Assembly: GCA_028288395.1 (NCBI GenBank)
Contig: JAQBNV010000038.1
Location: forward strand, 1 to 7,929
DNA length: 7,929 nucleotides
Reading direction: 5' to 3'
Origin: Adhaeribacter sp.
GTDB lineage: Bacteria > Bacteroidota > Bacteroidia > Cytophagales > Hymenobacteraceae
Below the pieces are notes generated by a model. The model ran no database searches, had not been told where the DNA came from, and saw nothing but the letters and a program-made list of their open reading frames with translations. The position numbers were made by a program, and so were the translations under genes. This document shows, one piece after another, positions 6,504 through 7,929 of the stretch. Numbering within the stretch: position 1 is the first letter of the stretch; the number at the start of each line of letters is the position of its first letter.

Positions 6504-6698
6504 TTAGCTGTGTTTAACTGAGCTTAAAAGGTTATTGCGCTGGTCCAGAATATTCTGGAATGTCTGGAAATTTATTTGCGAAAAAGAAGTTTCTTCGTTA
6601 TAGGTACGTCCACAAACATTGCTATTTTTTTCTTCCGGCTTGTTAATTGAAGACTCGTTCTTCCCGCTTTTCTCGTTCACCCAATTATTTGTTTTCAT
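6504..6698 (-). CDS. Hypothetical 64-residue hydrophilic protein
   Basis: I do not recognise this protein. It starts MKTNNWVNEKSGKNE and is rich in Asn, Lys, Ser and Glu, with one Cys (Cys29) and one Trp (Trp6). It has no signal peptide or transmembrane segment. The C-terminal half (FSQINFQTFQNILDQRNNLL) could form an amphipathic helix. Coding is plausible because codon choice resembles the neighbours, a clean ATG is present, and a good terminator hairpin lies 32-61 bases beyond the stop. A TATATTTG box on the minus strand at 6804-6811 matches the -7 consensus but would give a leader of about 100 bases. The size and composition could also be chance in an AT-rich region. Confidence 0.45.
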   Translation of the reverse strand: MKTNNWVNEKSGKNESSINKPEEKNSNVCGRTYNEETSFSQINFQTFQNILDQRNNLLSSVKHS

Positions 6699-6803
6699 AA
6701 CCCTTAAGCTTAAAAAGTTTTTAAATTTTGATCTAAATAGATGATTTAGCTACTATTATACATATTTTAAGACTCATTAGTTACATCAGTTTAAAATAAT
6801 TTA

Positions 6804-6811
6804 CAAATATA
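6804..6811 (-). promoter_or_regulatory. Candidate -7 box for the small hypothetical gene
   Basis: The minus strand reads TATATTTG, a full match to TAnnTTTG, about 106 bases before the ATG at 6698. No -33 element is seen. In DNA this AT-rich such matches arise by chance, so confidence is low. Confidence 0.25.
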
Positions 6812-6977
6812 TGTATAAATAATGCTATTTATGTATTAACACGTACTAACATTTTATAATTTTTATGCATATAAATCCTATTTATAGGTATTAATCACGG
6901 GCTTATACGTAAAAAATTAAATATACCTGATAGTACCATTCAGGTTAACACTGTTTAGCTAGGCAGGTAATTTTTAT

Positions 6978-7005
6978 GCTGGTGTGCTATTCATAGCACA
7001 CCAGC
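6978..7005. repeat. Perfect inverted repeat, 12-bp stem with 4-base loop
   Basis: GCTGGTGTGCTA (6978-6989) and TAGCACACCAGC (6994-7005) are exact reverse complements around a TTCA loop. The site is GC-rich inside a strongly AT-rich gap and lies 85 bases beyond the xseB stop. No T-run follows the stem on either strand; the T-run on plus precedes it. It is therefore not a textbook intrinsic terminator, although it could block transcription or protect RNA ends. Confidence 0.8.
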
Positions 7006-7066
7006 TGTTAGCATATAATGCATAAATAATCTAGGCAGAAGCCAGACCAAGCTTTCGGCTTTATTC

Positions 7067-7091
7067 AAAAAGGTATCATTTGTATCTTTTT
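7067..7091 (-). terminator. Weak terminator candidate at the end of xseB
   Basis: AAAAAGGTA and TATCTTTTT (plus strand) pair over 9 positions with one non-Watson-Crick pair and a 7-base loop. Read on minus, the stem overlaps the xseB stop codon and ends in CTTTTT. The stem is AT-rich and weak. Confidence 0.25.
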
Positions 7092-7305
7092 ACAAATCCG
7101 TAGGGTTATCCAGCTTAGCTATAATCTTTTTTACTTCGGTATTGGTGTGGGTTAATTTAGATTGGCAATAGCCAATTAAATCAGAGGCTCGTTTTACTTT
7201 TTCGGCCAAATCATCGATTGGGATATTCTCGTTTTCCAATTCGTTTACCAAGTCTGTTAATTCTTCCAATGCCTGCTGGTAAGTAAGATTTATTTGCTCA
7301 TTCAT
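7090..7305 (-). CDS. xseB: Exodeoxyribonuclease VII small subunit
   Basis: This 71-residue subunit has the usual size and the family pattern LTYQQALEELTDLVNELENENI followed by DDLAEKVKRASDLIGYCQSKL: two amphipathic helices that bind the large subunit's coiled coil. With XseA it forms exonuclease VII, which degrades single-stranded DNA to oligonucleotides in the cytoplasm and takes part in repair. I choose ATG at 7305, giving MNEQINLTYQQ, which follows the xseA stop by 4 bases. A longer frame from TTG at 7326 would overlap xseA by 17 bases and add an atypical basic MVKRLKT extension. The tight spacing indicates an xseA-xseB operon. Confidence 0.93.
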   Translation of the reverse strand: MNEQINLTYQQALEELTDLVNELENENIPIDDLAEKVKRASDLIGYCQSKLTHTNTEVKKIIAKLDNPTDL

Positions 7306-7309
7306 GGTT

Positions 7310-7929
7310 TTAAGACGTTTTACCAATTACCTGACTTTCTACTTCTCCGCCGGTAAACCGGGTCTTTATTACTTCACCTGGTTTTAAAGAATTTACATCG
7401 GTAATAGCTTTGCCGGCGCGGTAAACAATAGCGTATCCCCTTTTCAGAATATTATGCGGGTCGAGGTGATTTACCGATTGCTGGTAGTGGCGCAGTTTAA
7501 ACTGTTCTTCCTTCAAGCGGTTATCGGCATTGCAACTAAGGTTAAATTTATGGGTTAATAAATTTACTTTCTCCTCCTGCATTCTTTTCTCGGCCAGCAT
7601 AATGGTGGCATTCATCTGGGTACTCAAAAATCGTTGTTCCTGGTTCAGTAAGTCCTTGGCCTGACTAATGATAATGGTTTTGCAGGCATTTAAGATTAAT
7701 TCCTGGGAAATTAATATTTCGTTTGTTTTAAGCACCAGCTGTTTTTGCAACTGCTGTAACTTTTCGGTAAAAATTTGGTTATGGGCTACAATGCTGGCAG
7801 CTGCTTTGGTGGGTGTTTTGGTTTTTAGTTTAGCCATTAAATCACAAACCGATTCATTTTTTTCGTGACCTATGCCGGTGATAATGGGTAAATGAAACCG
7901 CGCCACCGCCCGGGATATCAAATACGAAT
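7310..7929 (-). CDS. xseA: Exodeoxyribonuclease VII large subunit, C-terminal half (runs off right edge)
   Basis: About 206 C-terminal residues are present; the N-terminal OB-fold domain and the first part of the catalytic domain lie beyond the right edge. The visible part has PIITGIGHEKNESVCDL with the conserved GHE motif, then KTKTPTKAAASIV. A long Gln/Lys/Glu-rich coiled-coil region follows, to which the small subunit docks, and a C-terminal domain with DPHNILKRGYAIVYRAGKAI. All of this fits XseA. The frame is open up to the edge; the TTG at 7921 is internal and not a start. It hydrolyses single-stranded DNA together with XseB, whose gene begins 4 bases after this stop. Nothing abnormal is seen in the visible half. 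Confidence 0.95.
   Translation of the reverse strand, partial: SYLISRAVARFHLPIITGIGHEKNESVCDLMAKLKTKTPTKAAASIVAHNQIFTEKLQQLQKQLVLKTNEILISQELILNACKTIIISQAKDLLNQEQRFLSTQMNATIMLAEKRMQEEKVNLLTHKFNLSCNADNRLKEEQFKLRHYQQSVNHLDPHNILKRGYAIVYRAGKAITDVNSLKPGEVIKTRFTGGEVESQVIGKTS

Larger units (their letters stand above)
6699..7089. other. AT-rich intergenic region, 391 bases
   Basis: The region lies between xseB and the small hypothetical gene, both on minus. It holds no credible reading frame, tRNA or IS end. It contains a perfect 12-bp-stem palindrome (6978-7005) and a 6-bp hairpin ACCTGA/TCAGGT (6925-6945), followed on minus by a T-rich run (ATATTTAATTTTTT). A weak AT-rich stem (7067-7091) overlaps the xseB stop. 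Any of these may help end the xse transcript. Confidence 0.5.

Noticed and set aside
7037..7062. GAAGCC/GGCTTT hairpin downstream of xseB as a terminator
   Set aside because: The stem is short, the loop is 13 bases, and no T-run follows on minus.
7306..7326. TTG at 7326 as the xseB start
   Set aside because: It would overlap xseA and add an atypical basic extension; ATG 7305, 4 bases after the xseA stop, gives the family's normal N-terminus.

Overview
The window looks like a chromosomal stretch from a Bacteroidota bacterium, probably a Cytophagales member (Hymenobacteraceae/Adhaeribacter-like). This is inferred from protein style and not from a search. The basis is an outer-membrane beta-barrel protein with a carboxypeptidase-regulatory N-terminal domain, a LytS/LytTR two-component pair, a Bacteroidota-type IS1182-like transposase, and TAnnTTTG-like promoter boxes without clear Shine-Dalgarno sites.

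Layout, left to right. (1) 1-191, minus: 5' part of an IS1182-like transposase that runs off the left edge. Its presumed outer end lies within about 10 bases of the next gene. (2) 256-915, minus: secreted YceI-family protein. (3) 1194-4250, minus: one outer-membrane beta-barrel receptor gene of 1018 codons, split by a single in-frame TAG at 3573-3575. The frame is open on both sides, so this is a nonsense change (or a base error) and not a frameshift. The C-terminus carries a Gly/Ala/Pro/Gln-rich linker and an extra small beta-rich domain. A strong hairpin terminator follows at 1146-1171. (4) 4251-4604: divergent intergenic region. (5) 4605-5648 and 5645-6385, plus: LytS-type membrane histidine kinase and LytTR response regulator, overlapping by 4 bases. 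(6) 6443-6472: hairpin terminator that can serve both strands. (7) 6504-6698, minus: unrecognised 64-residue protein. (8) 6699-7089: AT-rich gap with a striking 12-bp-stem perfect palindrome. (9) 7090-7305 and 7310-7929, minus: xseB and the C-terminal half of xseA (exonuclease VII), which runs off the right edge.

Functional links. xseA-xseB form a normal operon. The kinase and regulator are translationally coupled, and they are divergent from the outer-membrane gene, so local control of that gene is a reasonable inference but is not shown. The rest appears to be ordinary neighbours. I found no CRISPR array, RNA gene or defence system. The two most interesting points are the nonsense-interrupted receptor gene and its unusual C-terminal domain.
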